Assembly (NCBI GenBank): GCA_036426205.1
Contig: CM071586.1
Coordinates: forward strand, 9,298,445-9,362,444
Direction of reading: 5' to 3'
DNA length: 64,000 nt
Source of the DNA: Ascaphus truei
Taxonomy: Eukaryota > Chordata > Amphibia > Anura > Ascaphidae
Under the pieces are notes generated by a model. It did not search any database. It was not told the DNA's origin and saw only the letters and a program-made list of their open reading frames with translations. Shown here piece by piece: positions 11,943-23,624 of this stretch (positions are counted from its first letter, which is position 1; each line of letters starts with the position of its first letter). The position numbers and the translations under genes are program-made.

Positions 11943-12296
11943 CCGACACACTTTAATAAAGTGTGGCCGGTACCGCAAGCCGGGAGATTTCCCGGCTTGC
12001 TAGTGGCCGCCCCTCGGCGTGCCGCGCGTCATAGACGCGCGGTCACGCGTCTTCGGGAGCCTGCGCCCCCTGCACGCGCGTCCAGGGCTCCCCGAGGGAG
12101 CCCTGGTGTCCCGCGAACGCGGGACAGCGGCAGGGGGTTCCGGGGGACCCGGCGGACCCGGCAGCGGTAGGGAGAGCGCCCCGATCGGAGGGTGCTCTTC
12201 CGCTGCTTCGGCGCGCGCCCGTCACCCTCGGGCGCGCGCCAGGCTACTGCTGCGGCCAAGAACGGGCAAATGCTCGAATAAACTTGGCCGCAGCAG
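11943..12296 (+). mobile_element. Hairpin-chain element, copy 1 (354 bp, TA-flanked)
   Basis: A GC-rich insert inside the CR1 LINE, flanked by TA on both sides. The last stem runs through the flanking TA (12244-12298) with 16-bp perfect arms, tactgctgcggccaag and cttggccgcagcagta. Other stems are gcaagccggg/cccggcttgc, ccgcgcgtc/gacgcgcgg, ccagggctcc/ggagccctgg, gtcccgc/gcgggac, gcagcgg/ccgctgc and ggcgcgcgcccg/cgggcgcgcgcc. A longer stem, ccccctgc/gcaggggg, encloses two of these. The two ends of the element are not inverted repeats of each other. A second copy lies at 22845-23199 in the opposite orientation. Confidence 0.85.
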
Positions 12297-12298
12297 TA

Positions 12299-13632
12299 GC
12301 TCCCTTTTTAAATATAGGCACCACATCTGCTTTACGCCAATCTTGTGGTACTGAGCCTGTGGAAATGGAGTCCTTGAATATTAAATATAATGGTTTTGCT
12401 ATTACTGAGCTTAACTCCTTGAGAAATCTTGGATGTATGCCATCGGGGCCAGGTGCCTTATTAACTTTAATTTTTTCAAGTCGCTTATGAACTTCTTCCT
12501 CAGTTAACCAATTGCTCATTAATATGGAGGTTGTGGCTTCCTCCTGCGGCACTACTATTGAAATTGTTTCTTCCCTGGTAAACACAGAGGCAAGGAATTT
12601 GGTCAATACCTCGGCTTTTTCCTTATCTCCAATAATCTGCCTGCCCAACTCACACAGAAAGGGTCCTATATTTTCTTTTATGATTTTTTGTTATTAAGTA
12701 CTTAAACAACTTTTTAGGGTTGATCTTACTTTCTATTGCAATCCTTTTTTTATTATCCCTTTTTTCTAATTTGATTGCCCTTTTGCAATTTTTGTTACAT
12801 TCCTTATAATTCTGATACGATGTCTCCGTCCCTTCTGACTTAAAGAATCTAAACGCCTGCCTCTTCTTGTCCATTTCCTCCCCTACCTGTTTATTTAACC
12901 ACATTGGTTTTGACTTATTTCTTTTATTCTTATTACCCAAGGGTATACACTGATGAGTGTGCTTTTCTAACAATGTTTTAAAGACTGCTCATTTATCTTG
13001 TACATTTTCCCTGCAAAAACATCATCCCAATTTATTACTTGTAGATTAGTCCTCAGTTTATTAAAATCTGCCTTTTTAAAGTTGAAGGTCTTTGTTGAAC
13101 CCAAGTAATCTGTTTTTTGATAATTTATTTCAAATGAGACCATGTTATGATCACTGTTACCCACATGTTCCAGGACTTGAATATTTGTTATTACTTCTAA
13201 ATTGTTTGATATGACCAAATCCAGTATTGCCCCTCTCCTGGTTGGTTCCTCAATAGTTTGGGTCATACAATTGTCTTTCAGCACCCCAAAAACCTGTTTC
13301 CTTTTGTTGTAACGCTAATCTCATTGCCCCAGTCTATGTCTGGATAATTAAAATCCCCCATTATGCAAACATGACCCAGTTTTGATGCCTTCTCCATTTG
13401 CAAAAGTATTTTGGCTTCCTCAATCTCACAGATATTTGGTGGTTTGTAGCATATTCCCACAAACATTTTCTTTATACTTTTACCTCCACTGCTAATTTCT
13501 ATCCACAAAGTCTCTACATTTTCATCATTCCCTTCATAAACATCATCCCTTATAATAGGTTTTAGATCTGGTTTAACATATAAACATACTCTACCTCCTC
13601 TTTTATTTTCTCGATCCTTCCGAAAAAAGGAA
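12299..13632 (-). mobile_element. CR1-like LINE, middle part (endonuclease to early reverse transcriptase)
   Basis: Reading on the minus strand, 13676-13278 holds the later half of the apurinic-type endonuclease (GHVCIMGDFNYPDIDW), 13284-12967 and 12973-12650 the linker, and 12648-12299 the start of the reverse transcriptase (VNKAPGPDGIHPRFLKEL then DWRKADVVPIFKKG). The order matches an ordinary CR1 ORF2. Small frameshifts break it. Confidence 0.9.
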
Positions 13633-13634
13633 TA

Positions 13635-15005
13635 CAGCTCAACTCCGTTATAGCTCGGTCCCCAGGGGCCACCCAATCCGACCGTGCTATAACTGAAGTG
13701 CCGCTAATTTAAAAAAATGGCCACGCGCCCGATCGGGAGAAGGGGGGAGGAGGGAGGAGGAGGTGGAGTGTGGCACCGGCAGCCCTACGTGGCCCCTATC
13801 AGCCACTGTAGTTTCACAGCATTCCCCACACTCCCCTCAGCAGCCAACCACGGATCCACGCACCTATTCCCCCCATCCCCCCCAGCCTCGCGCCGGTCCC
13901 CGCACCGGCCACCCATCACCCCCAGCCCTGCACCGTTCATCCTCCCCCACAGCAGCCCCATGATGCACCCAAAGATGGGCTGTGACACCAAAGGTAGGGA
14001 GGGCTGTGTGTGTGGTGTGTGTGGTGTGTGTGGTGTGGTGTGTGTGGTGTGTGTGCTGTGAGTGTGTGCAGTGTGCTGTGAGTGTATGCAGTGTGCTGTG
14101 AGTGTGTGCTGTGTGCTGGTGCTGTGTGTGCTGTGAGTGCATGCAGTGTGCTGTGAGTGTGTGCTGAGTGTGTGCAGTGTGCTGGTGCTGTGTGTGCTGT
14201 GAGTGTGTGGTGTGGTGTGTGCTGTGAGTGTGTGGTGTGTGCTGTGAGTGTGTGCAGTGTGCTGTGAGTGTATGCAGTGTGTTGTGTGCTGTGGGTGTGT
14301 GCTGTGTGCTGGTGCTTTGTGTGCTGTGTGTGTATGCAGTGTGCTGTGTGCTGTGAGTGTATGCAGTGTGCTGTGTGCTCTGAGTGTATACAGTGTGCAG
14401 TGAGTATGTGCAGTGTGCAGTGAGTGTGTGCTGTGTGCTGGTGCTGTGTGTGCTGTGAGTGTATGCAGTGTGCTGTGAGTGTGTGCAGTGTGCTGGTGCT
14501 GTGAATGTTTGCTGTGTGCTGTGAGTGTGTGCTGTGTGCTGGTGCTGTGTGTGCTGTGAGTATATGCAGTGTGCAGTGTGCTGTGAGTGTATGCAGTGTG
14601 CAGTGAGTGTGTGCAGATAGTGTGTGCAGTGTAAGAAGTGTGCTGTTAGTGTGTGCAGTGTGCTGGTGCTGTGTGTGCTGTGTGTGCTGTGAGTGTATGC
14701 AGTGTGCAGTGAGTGTATGCAGTGTGCTGTGTGCTGTGAGTGTATGCAGTGTGCAGTGAGTGTGTGCAGTGTGCTGTGAGTGTGTGTAGTGTGTGCTGGG
14801 GCTGTGAGTGTGTGTAGTGTGCTGTGAGTGTGTGCAGTGTGCAGTGTGCAGTGTGCAGTGTGCAGTGTGCAGTGTGCAGTGTGCAGTGTGCAGTGTGCAG
14901 TGTGAAAAAAAATTGGACTTTTTTTTTTAAATTCGGGGTCCATTCTCAAACCGCGTTATAGCGGATCCGCGTTATAGCAGATTGCGCTATAACGAGGTTG
15001 AGCTG
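13635..15005. mobile_element. TA-flanked DNA transposon or MITE carrying a TG-rich array
   Basis: The left end cagctcaactccgttatagc and right end gctataacgaggttgagctg form a terminal inverted repeat, with TA on each side. The element sits inside the CR1 endonuclease sequence. About 900 bp of its 1371 bp are a TG-rich array (see separate entry). No transposase frame is present, so it is non-autonomous. Confidence 0.85.
14007..14903. repeat. TG-rich minisatellite (gtgtgcagtgtgctgtgagt)
   Basis: Irregular higher-order repeats of gtgtgcagt, gtgctgtgagt and gtgctggtgct, ending in a pure run of a 9-10 bp cagtgtg-type unit. The 361-codon His/Thr-rich frame on the minus strand is a product of this array. 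Confidence 0.95.
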
Positions 15006-15007
15006 TA

Positions 15008-15240
15008 ACTCTCTAAATTAACTGCCCAGTCATGAGTTTCATCCCACCATGTTTCAGTAATGCCTATGATATCATACTGCTCCCTTGCAGCTATTAATTC
15101 AAGCTCCCCCATTTTATCTCTCAGGCTTCTTGCATTAGCAAGCATGCATTTCAGGTTTTTTCAGCCTGTACTATTTTCTTATCTGCTCCTTCCTTTCTGC
15201 GCCCACTTGGTTTAGTCTTTAGAAGTTTTCTAGCATTATC
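15008..15240 (-). mobile_element. CR1-like LINE, 5' part (endonuclease start)
   Basis: The minus strand encodes MGELELIAAREQYDIIG followed by ITETWWDETHDWAVNLE, the N-terminal half of the endonuclease, which continues past the TA-flanked insertion into 13632. The preceding sequence (to about 15240) is the linker upstream of the endonuclease. Confidence 0.85.
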
Positions 15241-16000
15241 TGTAATTACTATGTGTCTTGCTGCTTGTCAAACTCGCACTTGCCCCCATTCTACCTCCAT
15301 ACCCCATTGTTTCCTCATCTATTCTATTTAGTTCATTATCTGTGTCATTCCCCACCCCCCTATAGATTATAGATTGTCTCACAAAAAAGTGGTCATACAA
15401 TATTGTCAAAGATAAAACCTGCAGTGTACATCTCTTCCCAAACCCACAAATCCCATACCCCGCAGTGCACTGCAGTTCCCATACCCTCAGATTCCATACC
15501 CTGCAGTGTCCTGCTCTTCCCGTATCCACAAAGTCCCAGTCCTCCACATACACACACTGGGATGATGATCCTCTGTCCAGCTTCTTGTATTAGAATGGTC
15601 CTTCATGTCTGCGGGGCTTATGACCCTACTGATAAGGCCAGGAGTCTAACTTAGGAACAATACCCTCTCTACTAGGAGACGTAGCTGGTTTTTTCCCAGC
15701 TTGGCACTGCACACAGGAGGGGTTTTCCCGCTGACAGCAATCCAGTTTGCCAAACTCAAGCTGATGCTGATGTTTTTTTAAGGGAAGCTCTGGAACCTTG
15801 GGCAGGTATTGCTGTTAAGTCCTCATCAATCACTTCCCAGACTCAGAGAAAGAAAGAGGGTTCTAGAACGAGCAACAGCTTCTTATATACCCTTCCCTGC
15901 AGAGTCATTAGTTTTTGCCCTTTGGAGCATCATGGGAGGTGTAGTTCTTTTCTGGGCATATAAGAAGAGCAAACTCTCATACTTTCAATACCCTAGAGAA
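15240..16000. other. Unclassified sequence, no gene seen
   Basis: Contains short local repeats built on ccataccctgcagtg (15415-15550) and an LTR-like stretch (15660-15960) with gggaggtgtagttcttttct. No family could be assigned. Confidence 0.35.
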
Positions 16001-16640
16001 TATTACATGTCAAAGACGAGCTCCTCATACTTCCAAACCTGGCCGTACTACCCCTTCTCCATTACTGTTGGCAGCGCTATCGTACACCCAGCATCACAAG
16101 CGCACTGCCTAAGGATCACATTGGAATCCTCCCTCACATTGTACTCCTTCACAATGTAGTTAAAACCTGTCGTTTCTACCTCTGTAACATTGCAAAGAAT
16201 CACATGTTCCTCTGTCCATCTACTGCTAAAACGTTAACCAAGGCCTCATTCTCTCTGGTCTCGATTACTGTAACCTCCTGCTGTCCGGCCTTCCTGCCTC
16301 TCACCTGTCTCCCTTACAATCTATCCTAAACGCTGCTGCAAGAATCACTTTACTCTTTCCTAAATCTGTCTCATAGCGCGTCTCCCCTGCTGAAATCCCT
16401 CTCCTGGCTTCCGATCAAATCCCATATCACACACACAATTCACCTCCTCTCTTTTAAGACTATACTCTCCTCTGACCCTCCTTACAGTACATCTCAGCCC
16501 TATTTTCTCACTACATACCGTCCCGACTCTTGCATTCTCCTCAAGGATGTCTTCCGCCCACCCCTTTTGTATCTAAAGCCATCTCACTCACTGCCCCATA
16601 CCTCTGGAATGCACTTCCCCTCAATATCTGACTGGCACCC
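16000..16640 (+). mobile_element. L2-like LINE 3' fragment
   Basis: Plus-strand sequence with the same order as other L2 pieces here: ccattactgttggcagcgct, then ctactgctaaaacgttaacc, tcgattactgtaacctcctg and ctggcttccgatcaaatccc, the end of the reverse transcriptase. Disrupted by stops and indels. Confidence 0.7.
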
Positions 16641-17262
16641 TGTAATGAGAATGGAGTTTTGTTGTGAATCTGATGGTCTAGGTGTGTATTGAGTTGACTT
16701 TTTGTCTCTTACTAAAACGTCCGAAAATAAGTTGCTTGTGCTGTGAACAGATGTTGTTGTAAGATGCTTGTTATGAGAAGTGCTACTTAAGCTGGACTGC
16801 CCCGGGTCCCGTAGCTGGGTTGCTGGCTGGCTGCCTGAATGTGTTTCCTGATAGGTTCGTCCGGCCCAGAAAATTAACAGACATTCAATTGTGGCTGAGC
16901 TGGAGGTGTACTCAGTTCTTTGCGCAGTACAAACGTGATCACAGGAATAAATTTACCAGGCAGTTAATCTTAAGTGATGGTGGGGGTCCCCTGGCTGACA
17001 TTATGCGTATCCTTACTGATTGCTGTATATACCCAAAGCTAAGTGACCATGTATTTACTAATAACAACTGGTGTTGGTATTTTTCATGTGTGTACTTGTG
17101 GCTGAAATCGACAATCTGAATCAATCTCTTGAATAAGAATTTTATTGTCAGAACACATTCGCTCTCTCCAGCTTTAGAACCTTTCTTAAAACACACCTCT
17201 TTCACGAAGCAAATGAGTAGCCCCATTGGCTGATACTGTACCACTCATATGCACTGACCAGA
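16640..17262. other. Unclassified sequence with L2 tail at the right end
   Basis: 16640-17120 has no recognised feature. 17150-17262 reads tagaacctttcttaaaacacacctctttcacg, the usual last coding stretch of L2-like elements, and runs into the GA-rich tract before exon 1 of block B. Confidence 0.45.
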
Positions 17263-17311
17263 CAGAGAGAAAGACAGAGAGAGAGACAGAGAGAGAGACA
17301 GAGAGAGAGAC

Positions 17312-17343
<32 letters not shown>

Positions 17344-17375
17344 GATGGAGAAAGAGAGAGAGAGAGAGATAACAG
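17262..17375. repeat. Short GA-rich tract (remnant of intron 1, copy B)
   Basis: Repeats of gacagagagaga directly downstream of the copy B signal-peptide exon, in the place of the long GA-rich intron 1 of A, C and D. It is cut short at 17262 by unrelated repeat DNA. Confidence 0.75.
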
Positions 17376-17396
17376 AAGGATATCAATGTCTCTCAC

Positions 17397-17475
17397 CTGC
17401 TCCCTGCAGACTCAGTATGAGACAGGCAGCCACAACCCACAGTCCGACTTTACTCAGGGAGCGTTCACTGGCCAT
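17397..17475 (-). pseudogene. Copy B, orphan signal-peptide exon
   Basis: Exon 1 is intact: ATG at 17475, MASERSLSKV, then GLWVVAACLILSLQGA, with a gtgag donor at 17396-17392. Its promoter is also intact. Exons 2, 3 and 4 are not found downstream (below 17262), where L2 and other repeats have replaced them. It is therefore a truncated gene copy, unless exon 1 is spliced to something beyond. The exon sequence has no disabling change, so truncation may be recent. Confidence 0.8.
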
Positions 17476-17567
17476 GCTGGGTGCTGAGTTCAAACCCACT
17501 CCAGGGACAGCTGTTAATGTCAGGTGAATTCAAAGTGCTCTAATATCCCCTACCCTGGAGCCTCTAG

Positions 17568-17577
17568 GCTTATATAC
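17568..17577 (-). promoter_or_regulatory. TATA box of copy B
   Basis: GTATATAAGC on the minus strand, 93 bp upstream of the ATG, conserved with the other three copies although the gene body is missing. Confidence 0.7.
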
Positions 17578-18063
17578 CTCATGTCCATATGACAGTCATG
17601 GTGACACGCGTGGTCTGTATGCAGGTCATTCTCAGATGTATGAGTGTCAGGGATTAGGAATAATTATACTGTTGAGTGGATTGGGATATTTTTACGGGTT
17701 ATAACATGTCATACTTGGTAGAGGTTTATTTTTGGCATTTGATTCAGGTGAGTGGTTGTCTCAATGAATCTAATTTCCCAAATTAAAGAGGAACGCGTAG
17801 GGCACATGCTCTAAACTGCTCAGAATTTGAAGCCTAGGTCACTTCAGTTTGAAAGGAATAAAACCTTGAGCTCTTGTAACAATGACAATCGCAGTGACAA
17901 TCACAGTGATGGTGACCAGGTCATAAATTGCTCACTGAAGTTGTTATTAAAATATTTCCTCGCTGAACAATGGATATAAACCCACATTTTATGGTATTCA
18001 ACATGTTGTGCTATACAGTGATTAGGAGTATCTGTATACAGAGGGGCAGCAGTCTATAGGTAA

Positions 18064-18292
18064 GGGCTGTTATATAGTGCCCGTGTGCGCTATGCCGTGC
18101 GCCCGCACGGCACTTATGTTTGGCGGAGGTTAGTCAGCCCTTCCTTATAAGGGCCGCGTGCACGCACGGCAGTGAGCGTGCGTCCGGCCGACAGCGGGGG
18201 AGACGGGGAAAATAATCTTTTTGCAAACATAACAGTTTATTTATTGTAGTACACTTATACTTTACTACCATTAGAGAGAGAGAGAGAGTGTG

Positions 18293-18347
<55 letters not shown>

Positions 18348-18453
18348 TATGTGTCTACACAATGTTAATAAATATTTAATTTTTACCAGTGTTTTTTTTT
18401 TAATAAATAATAAATTACACATACAAACACACACACACATATATACACATACA

Positions 18454-18485
<32 letters not shown>

Positions 18486-18644
18486 CACATACATACACAC
18501 AAACACACACAAACACACATAAACACACAGTACCTTCTCACAGCTCACAGCTGAGCATACACACAAAAAGCGTGTGCGGCACGTGCACGCGCGTTCGCAC
18601 AGGCACTTGCCCGCGCACGGCCCAACACTCTACAGAACAGCCCT
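18064..18644. mobile_element. MITE with AGGGCTGTT ends carrying TG and CATA microsatellites
   Basis: The ends agggctgttatatagtg and tctacagaacagccct are inverted. Inside are GC-rich gtgcacgcacggca-type repeats near each end, and a central (TG)n at 18291-18345 and (CATA)n at 18420-18490. Target duplication is unclear. Confidence 0.6.
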
Positions 18645-19439
18645 AATGAAGCCCACCTTGAAAGTGACCCTTTTTAATTGGCATGCAGTTTGGAGTTTTA
18701 CAACAGAAGTGGAATAAGTGGACAACGTATTGAGCCTGAATTCTGGATTTGAGCTTGGCTGGGAAGGAGGACAGGTTCTATCTCAGACTTGAGAATATGA
18801 TGGACTCTTCACTCTACAGAACCTCCATATATATATATATATATATTCACATCTCACAACTTCCACTTTATCCTTATACTAACGTCATTTTGGCTTCCCA
18901 GTCCCCACTCATCATGTCCCAACTCTAAACTATCAGTGCTACCATTGCCATGTCTCCTCTACTATTTATATTTGCTCTGACCTCACTTCTTTTCAAACGA
19001 CATGTTTCTTTCTACCCTCCAAAACCGAAAAAAAAAAAATTAATGGAAAAGATGAATATAAGAACGAATAAAAAATAAAGGGGGGAGAAGTGCAGTCCAC
19101 AGCACATGAAAAAGGGCATCCAGACGTGACTGGGTATAAAAAAAATTATTTTTTTTAGGCCAATAGCATCAGTAAAAAGCATGGATTGCCACAATAGCAA
19201 TGAATGGGCAAGCTAAAAGAATAAACATAATAAAAACAATACAATACATAACAATTAAATAAAAACAAGCATTTGACCCAAAATACATTGATTACCACTG
19301 TGCTTATCTATACCCAAAAAGGGACATAGATAAGCACATTGCCAGTCAATAGGCAACCTAAAAAATATATATGAAATTAGATCAAATACAATCAATGTGT
19401 TTCTTACCTTTGCGGAGATTCACCCTCTGAATCCTACTC

Positions 19440-20660
19440 CGGCACCAACTCTTGACCCTTGACACAATGCTTAACAGTCTGATGCACAAAGTCCATGATC
19501 CTCTCCCTGTCCATGTGGCGGTCATCTATCGCCCACCTACCTCTACTCATCCCCCTTCTGCCTTTCTCTCTCACTTTCAATCCTGGCTCTCCTTCTTTCT
19601 CTCCTCAGACTCCCCTGTTCTACTCCTTGGGGACTTCAACTACCATATTGATGACCCCGCTCTCTTGGGCTTCCCACTTTCTCTCTAAAACCTCTTCTTT
19701 TGTTCTTCAACAGTGGACTGCAGCCATCACCCACAAGGATGGTGATTACCTAGACCTGGATTTCACAAACAACTTCTCTCTCTCTGATTTCCCATTTCCC
19801 CCTTTCCTCTCTCTGACCATCACCTCATCTCATTTTCTACTATCACCTCCACTTCTGAATCTCCATCTATTCCTCATTTCTGCAGAGACCTGGGTTCTAT
19901 TAACCTCTCTTGGGGATCTTGATTCTACTTTGCGCTCCTCCCTCTCCTCTTTCTGCCCTGCTACAGAATCTAACAACTTGGTCAGGAACTACAACTCTAC
20001 CTTATCCTCCTCTCTTTCATCTACATGCCACTCTTTCTCTCTGCTTCTTTTTTTTTGCCCTTCTAATCCCAGACTCTGGCTAAAATGTCACACACACATG
20101 CTGCGATCCTGTACTTGTTGCTCGTTTTTGACTCTCTACTCAGACCTCCATCTGTTACCTGTCTTTCTTCCTCCATTTCACCTCAAGACTTTGCTGACTA
20201 TTTCAAGAAAAAGGGGGATTCCATATGTCAACACATCCCCTCTGTTTCCTCCTCCCATCCTACACCTCTTCCAAACTCTACTCCTGCCTTCCTCGACTCT
20301 TTTCCCGCTGTCACAGAGGAGGATGTATCATTGCTGATCTCTTCTTCCTCTACCACTTTCCCTCTTGACCCCATTCCCGCCCATCTCCTAAAACCTATTG
20401 CTCCTTCTCTTATCCCTAGGCGCACACATCATTTCAACTCCTCCCTTTACTCCGTTACCTTTGCCTCATCCTTCAAACATGAAAGAGTTATACCATTATT
20501 CAAAATAAGCAATATTTACCCTACCTGTCTCTGTAACTATCATCCTGTCTCCCTCCCGCCTTTTGCCTCTTAACTCCTTGAATGCTTTGTATTCTTTCGC
20601 TTGCTCTATTTTGTCACCACCTATTCACTCCTAGATCCTCTACAATCTGGTTTGTGTTAG
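19440..20660 (+). mobile_element. L2-like LINE, endonuclease and start of reverse transcriptase
   Basis: The frame at 19452-19688 contains VAVIYRPPTSTHPPSAF and VLLLGDFNYHIDDP, which are endonuclease motifs of L2/CR1-type elements. After a frameshift, 20085-20573 contains DFADYFKKK and the pre-reverse-transcriptase linker, ending near NYHPVSLPP. The element stops where block B resumes at about 20655. It is an inactive 5'- and 3'-truncated copy. Confidence 0.85.
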
Positions 20661-20924
20661 AATAGTCGCAGTCTCTGCTGAAAGACAAACTCAGATTTCA
20701 ACTTGACTTTTTTGGCTTTAACAATAATTGTTTTGGAGAAGTTAAGTTTAGGCCATTGTGGAAACTAAGGTCTTCATTTTTTAGGTCAACCATCTTCCTG
20801 GGTCTTAGGTTCTCTCTCGAGGCATCAACCCCAAATGAATGTTCTAGACTTTGTTCTTGACCCAATTTTATTTGGACACTCCATGCACCAGTGTGTTCTA
20901 AGTAGCCACCGTTTCAAAGACAGG

Positions 20925-22264
20925 CAGTGGCAAGAAAAATATAGTTAACTCCTTAGGGTTTTCACACATTTCTCATATTTTAAAGCTAAAATGTTTAGAT
21001 ATGAACCTAAGTCCTAATAATAGATATGATTCAACATTCAATATGCATGTGTGAAAAAGTATTTAACGATTAGATTCAGTACCTGGTGGCACCCCCTTGA
21101 GCAGCAATGACTTCAACTAAGGGTTTGCTTCAAATCAGTAACATTTGAGGGCTTCCTTGCAAGGACAGCTAACCATGCCACAACATTTCAAGGGGGTTTA
21201 CTGTAGGTCCGGACATTGACTAGGCCATTCTAAAATGTGGAATTTCTTCTTGTGCAACCATTCTTTTGTAGATCTGCTTGTATGTTTAGGATGATTGTGT
21301 TGCTGCATGACCCACTTTTGCTTCAGCTTCAGATCACGGACGGATAACATGATATTCTCCTCTAAAATCTACTGATACAATGCAGAATTCATGGTTTGTG
21401 TCAATGATGGCAAGCTGTCTAGCTCCTGAGACAGCAAAGCAATCTCAAACCATCACACACCCACCACCACATTTAACGGCTGGAATTAAGATTTTCTGTT
21501 CGAACGTAGTGTTTTGTTTTTATCAAACATAACGTTTCTCATTGGGGCCAGACAGTAATGTTATTTTTGGAGCATTGGTTTCCTTCTGGCTATCCTTCCA
21601 TTAACACCATTCTTGTTCAGTCTTTTTCTGATAGTTGAATCATGAACACTCACATTAGCCAAGGCGAGGGTGGCCTGCAGATCCATGGATGTTACTCTGG
21701 GGTTCTTTATGACTTCCTGGATGATTTGCCTGTTTGTTCTTGGAGAGATTTTGGTTGTATGATCCCCACTCAGTGGAGTGACTGTGTATTGGTGGAGCCC
21801 CACATCCTTAAAAATAGTTTTGTAACCCTTTCTAGACTGATGAGCATCAATAACTGCTTTTTTGAGGTCGTCAAAGATTTATTTTGATTGGGGCATGACA
21901 CGTTTCCACACACGTGTATTGTGAAGACCAAACTCACATAGTTTCTGATCTTCATATAGGGTGGGGCCTCCCAAACTCACCCCTGAAGAGCTAACTAATT
22001 ATTTAAACGCCTGATTCTAATTATCCCCTTTAATTTAGCTCATAAAACCAGGGTTTCACTTACTGTTGCACATCCCCTGACTCTTTATTGCTCATTGTTT
22101 TTCTAATTCATACATCATTTTGTTTCAAAAGACATGGAATTGGTTGATATAAACCCTATTGGTTATTTTAGAAAAGATTGGTTTTGGTTTAAGAAGATTA
22201 TCATGGAAAAACTATGGAATTTCCATAATTATAATTGGGGTTCACAAACTTTTACTCGCCACTC
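20925..22264 (-). mobile_element. Tc1/mariner-type transposon, inactive
   Basis: The left end cagtggcaagaaaaatatag and right end (reverse complement gagtggcgagtaaaagtttg) are diverged inverted repeats. The minus-strand frame 21803-21561 encodes a Tc1 helix-turn-helix region (KISPRTNRQIIQEVIKNP, then DLQATLALANVSVHDSTIRK). The catalytic part, further toward 20930, is broken by stops. It lies in block B at a place where A and C are uninterrupted. Confidence 0.85.
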
Positions 22265-22478
22265 AAGACTTCAATCACTCCAGATATTGTTTGGCTTCAA
22301 ACTATTTATCCACCAAGACGGGATTGGCCTCCTAGTCATAGTATTTAGCCTCTTGGTCAATCCAAAGTTTCAACCTGCCATGAAAAGACCAGGAAAGGGA
22401 GCATGACCAAAGTGACTAATGCCTTTGAGCAATATGGGTTATTATTTCTTAGCTGTTATGTTTCTCTTAGAATATTTT

Positions 22479-23624
22479 TGTTACGCTGGTGCTGCCCGCA
22501 GACCAGACCCGTCCCTTATACTGATGTGGGGACGTATATGTGCACGCACCCGCAGCAAAAGGAGCGTGTCCGGAGTGTGGTGTTTTAGGCATTGCCAGGC
22601 CAGGTGGTAATAGCTGTAGCAATACTTACAGTAAAGAAGAGCCATAGTCGTTGCCTTTAGCCAAGGTCAGGGAGAGGAGAGTTCCGGAAGGTCGATGTCC
22701 AAGCCGAGGTCGAGGGGCGTAGGAAGCAGCGAGGTCAGTTGAGAGCCGGGTTCCAGAGCCAGAGAGTGCAATCCGCCAAGCCGGGTCGTGACCTGAATAA
22801 ACAGAGAGAGAAAGAGCCAGAGTAGACATCCGTAGTGGAGATTACTGCTGCGGCCAAGTTTATTCGAGCATTTGCCCGTTCTTGGCCGCAGCAGTAGCCT
22901 GGCGCGCGCCCGAGTGTGACGGGCGCGCGCCGAAGCAGCGGAAGAGCGCCCTCCGATCGGGGCGCTCTCCCTACCGCTGCCGAGTCCGCCGGGTCCCCCG
23001 GAACCCCCTGCCGCTGTCCCGCGATCGCGGGACACCAGGGCTCCCTCGGGGAGCTCCTGGATGCGCGTGCAGGGGGCGCACGCTCCCGAAGACGCGTGAC
23101 CGCGCGTCTATGACGCGCGGCACGCCGAGGGGCGGCCACTAGCAAGCCGGGAAATCTCCCGGCTTGCGGTACCGACCACACTGCAATAAAGTGTGTCGGT
23201 ACTGTATGTCGAGCAATGAGAGAGTGGCAAGACAGGCAATATATAGTGCGGCTGACCAATCGGGAGCGGGGGCAGGCCTGGAGGAGCGTGTGGAGCTGAC
23301 CTGGATAGGTCCCCTTGATTGGCAGGCAGGTGAGCAAGTTTGGTCTGGGGAAATAGCATGTACGTATGTTGGGGGCGTAGTTTCACTGCTAGTGCAGTGA
23401 ATAAATTATCTTCACCCGGCGCACGCTGTCCATGCGCGCGCTTGGGACTAATGGCAGCCACGTGAGAAGGAAGAGACTGCGGAGCAGAGGCGGGCCGCCG
23501 GAGACGGCGGGGACACCCCAGGGCAACGGGAGATGGCTGGCGCCGGCAAGGAGGACGTCTTACGGCAGCAGCAGGAGGTAAGGGAGATATGCGCTGCGGC
23601 TGCCGAGACCCCCTAGTCCTCACA
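22479..23624 (-). mobile_element. Solo LTR with perfect ATTTT target duplication
   Basis: The element begins TGTTACGCTGG and ends GTCCTCACA, with ATTTT at 22474-22478 and again at 23625-23629. The paralogous places in block C (near 40510) and block A (near 4320) are uninterrupted, which confirms the insertion. A 355-bp hairpin-chain element is nested within it. No internal retroelement genes remain. The transcription direction is uncertain and minus is assumed. Confidence 0.9.
22845..23199 (-). mobile_element. Hairpin-chain element, copy 2 (355 bp, TA-flanked)
   Basis: Reverse-oriented sister of 11943-12296, flanked by TA on both sides and inserted in a solo LTR. The terminal stem (tactgctgcggccaag/cttggccgcagcagta) and the ggcgcgcgcccg-type stem are retained, with some mismatches elsewhere. 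The two copies are very similar along their full length. Confidence 0.85.

Noticed and set aside
11961..12259. Arg/Pro/Ala-rich frames in the GC-rich segment and its copy at 22667-23337
   Set aside because: They lie across the hairpin-chain element on both strands and reflect GC content and palindromes.
13864..14949. 361-codon His/Thr/Ser-rich frame on the minus strand
   Set aside because: It is the translation of a TG-rich minisatellite inside a transposon.
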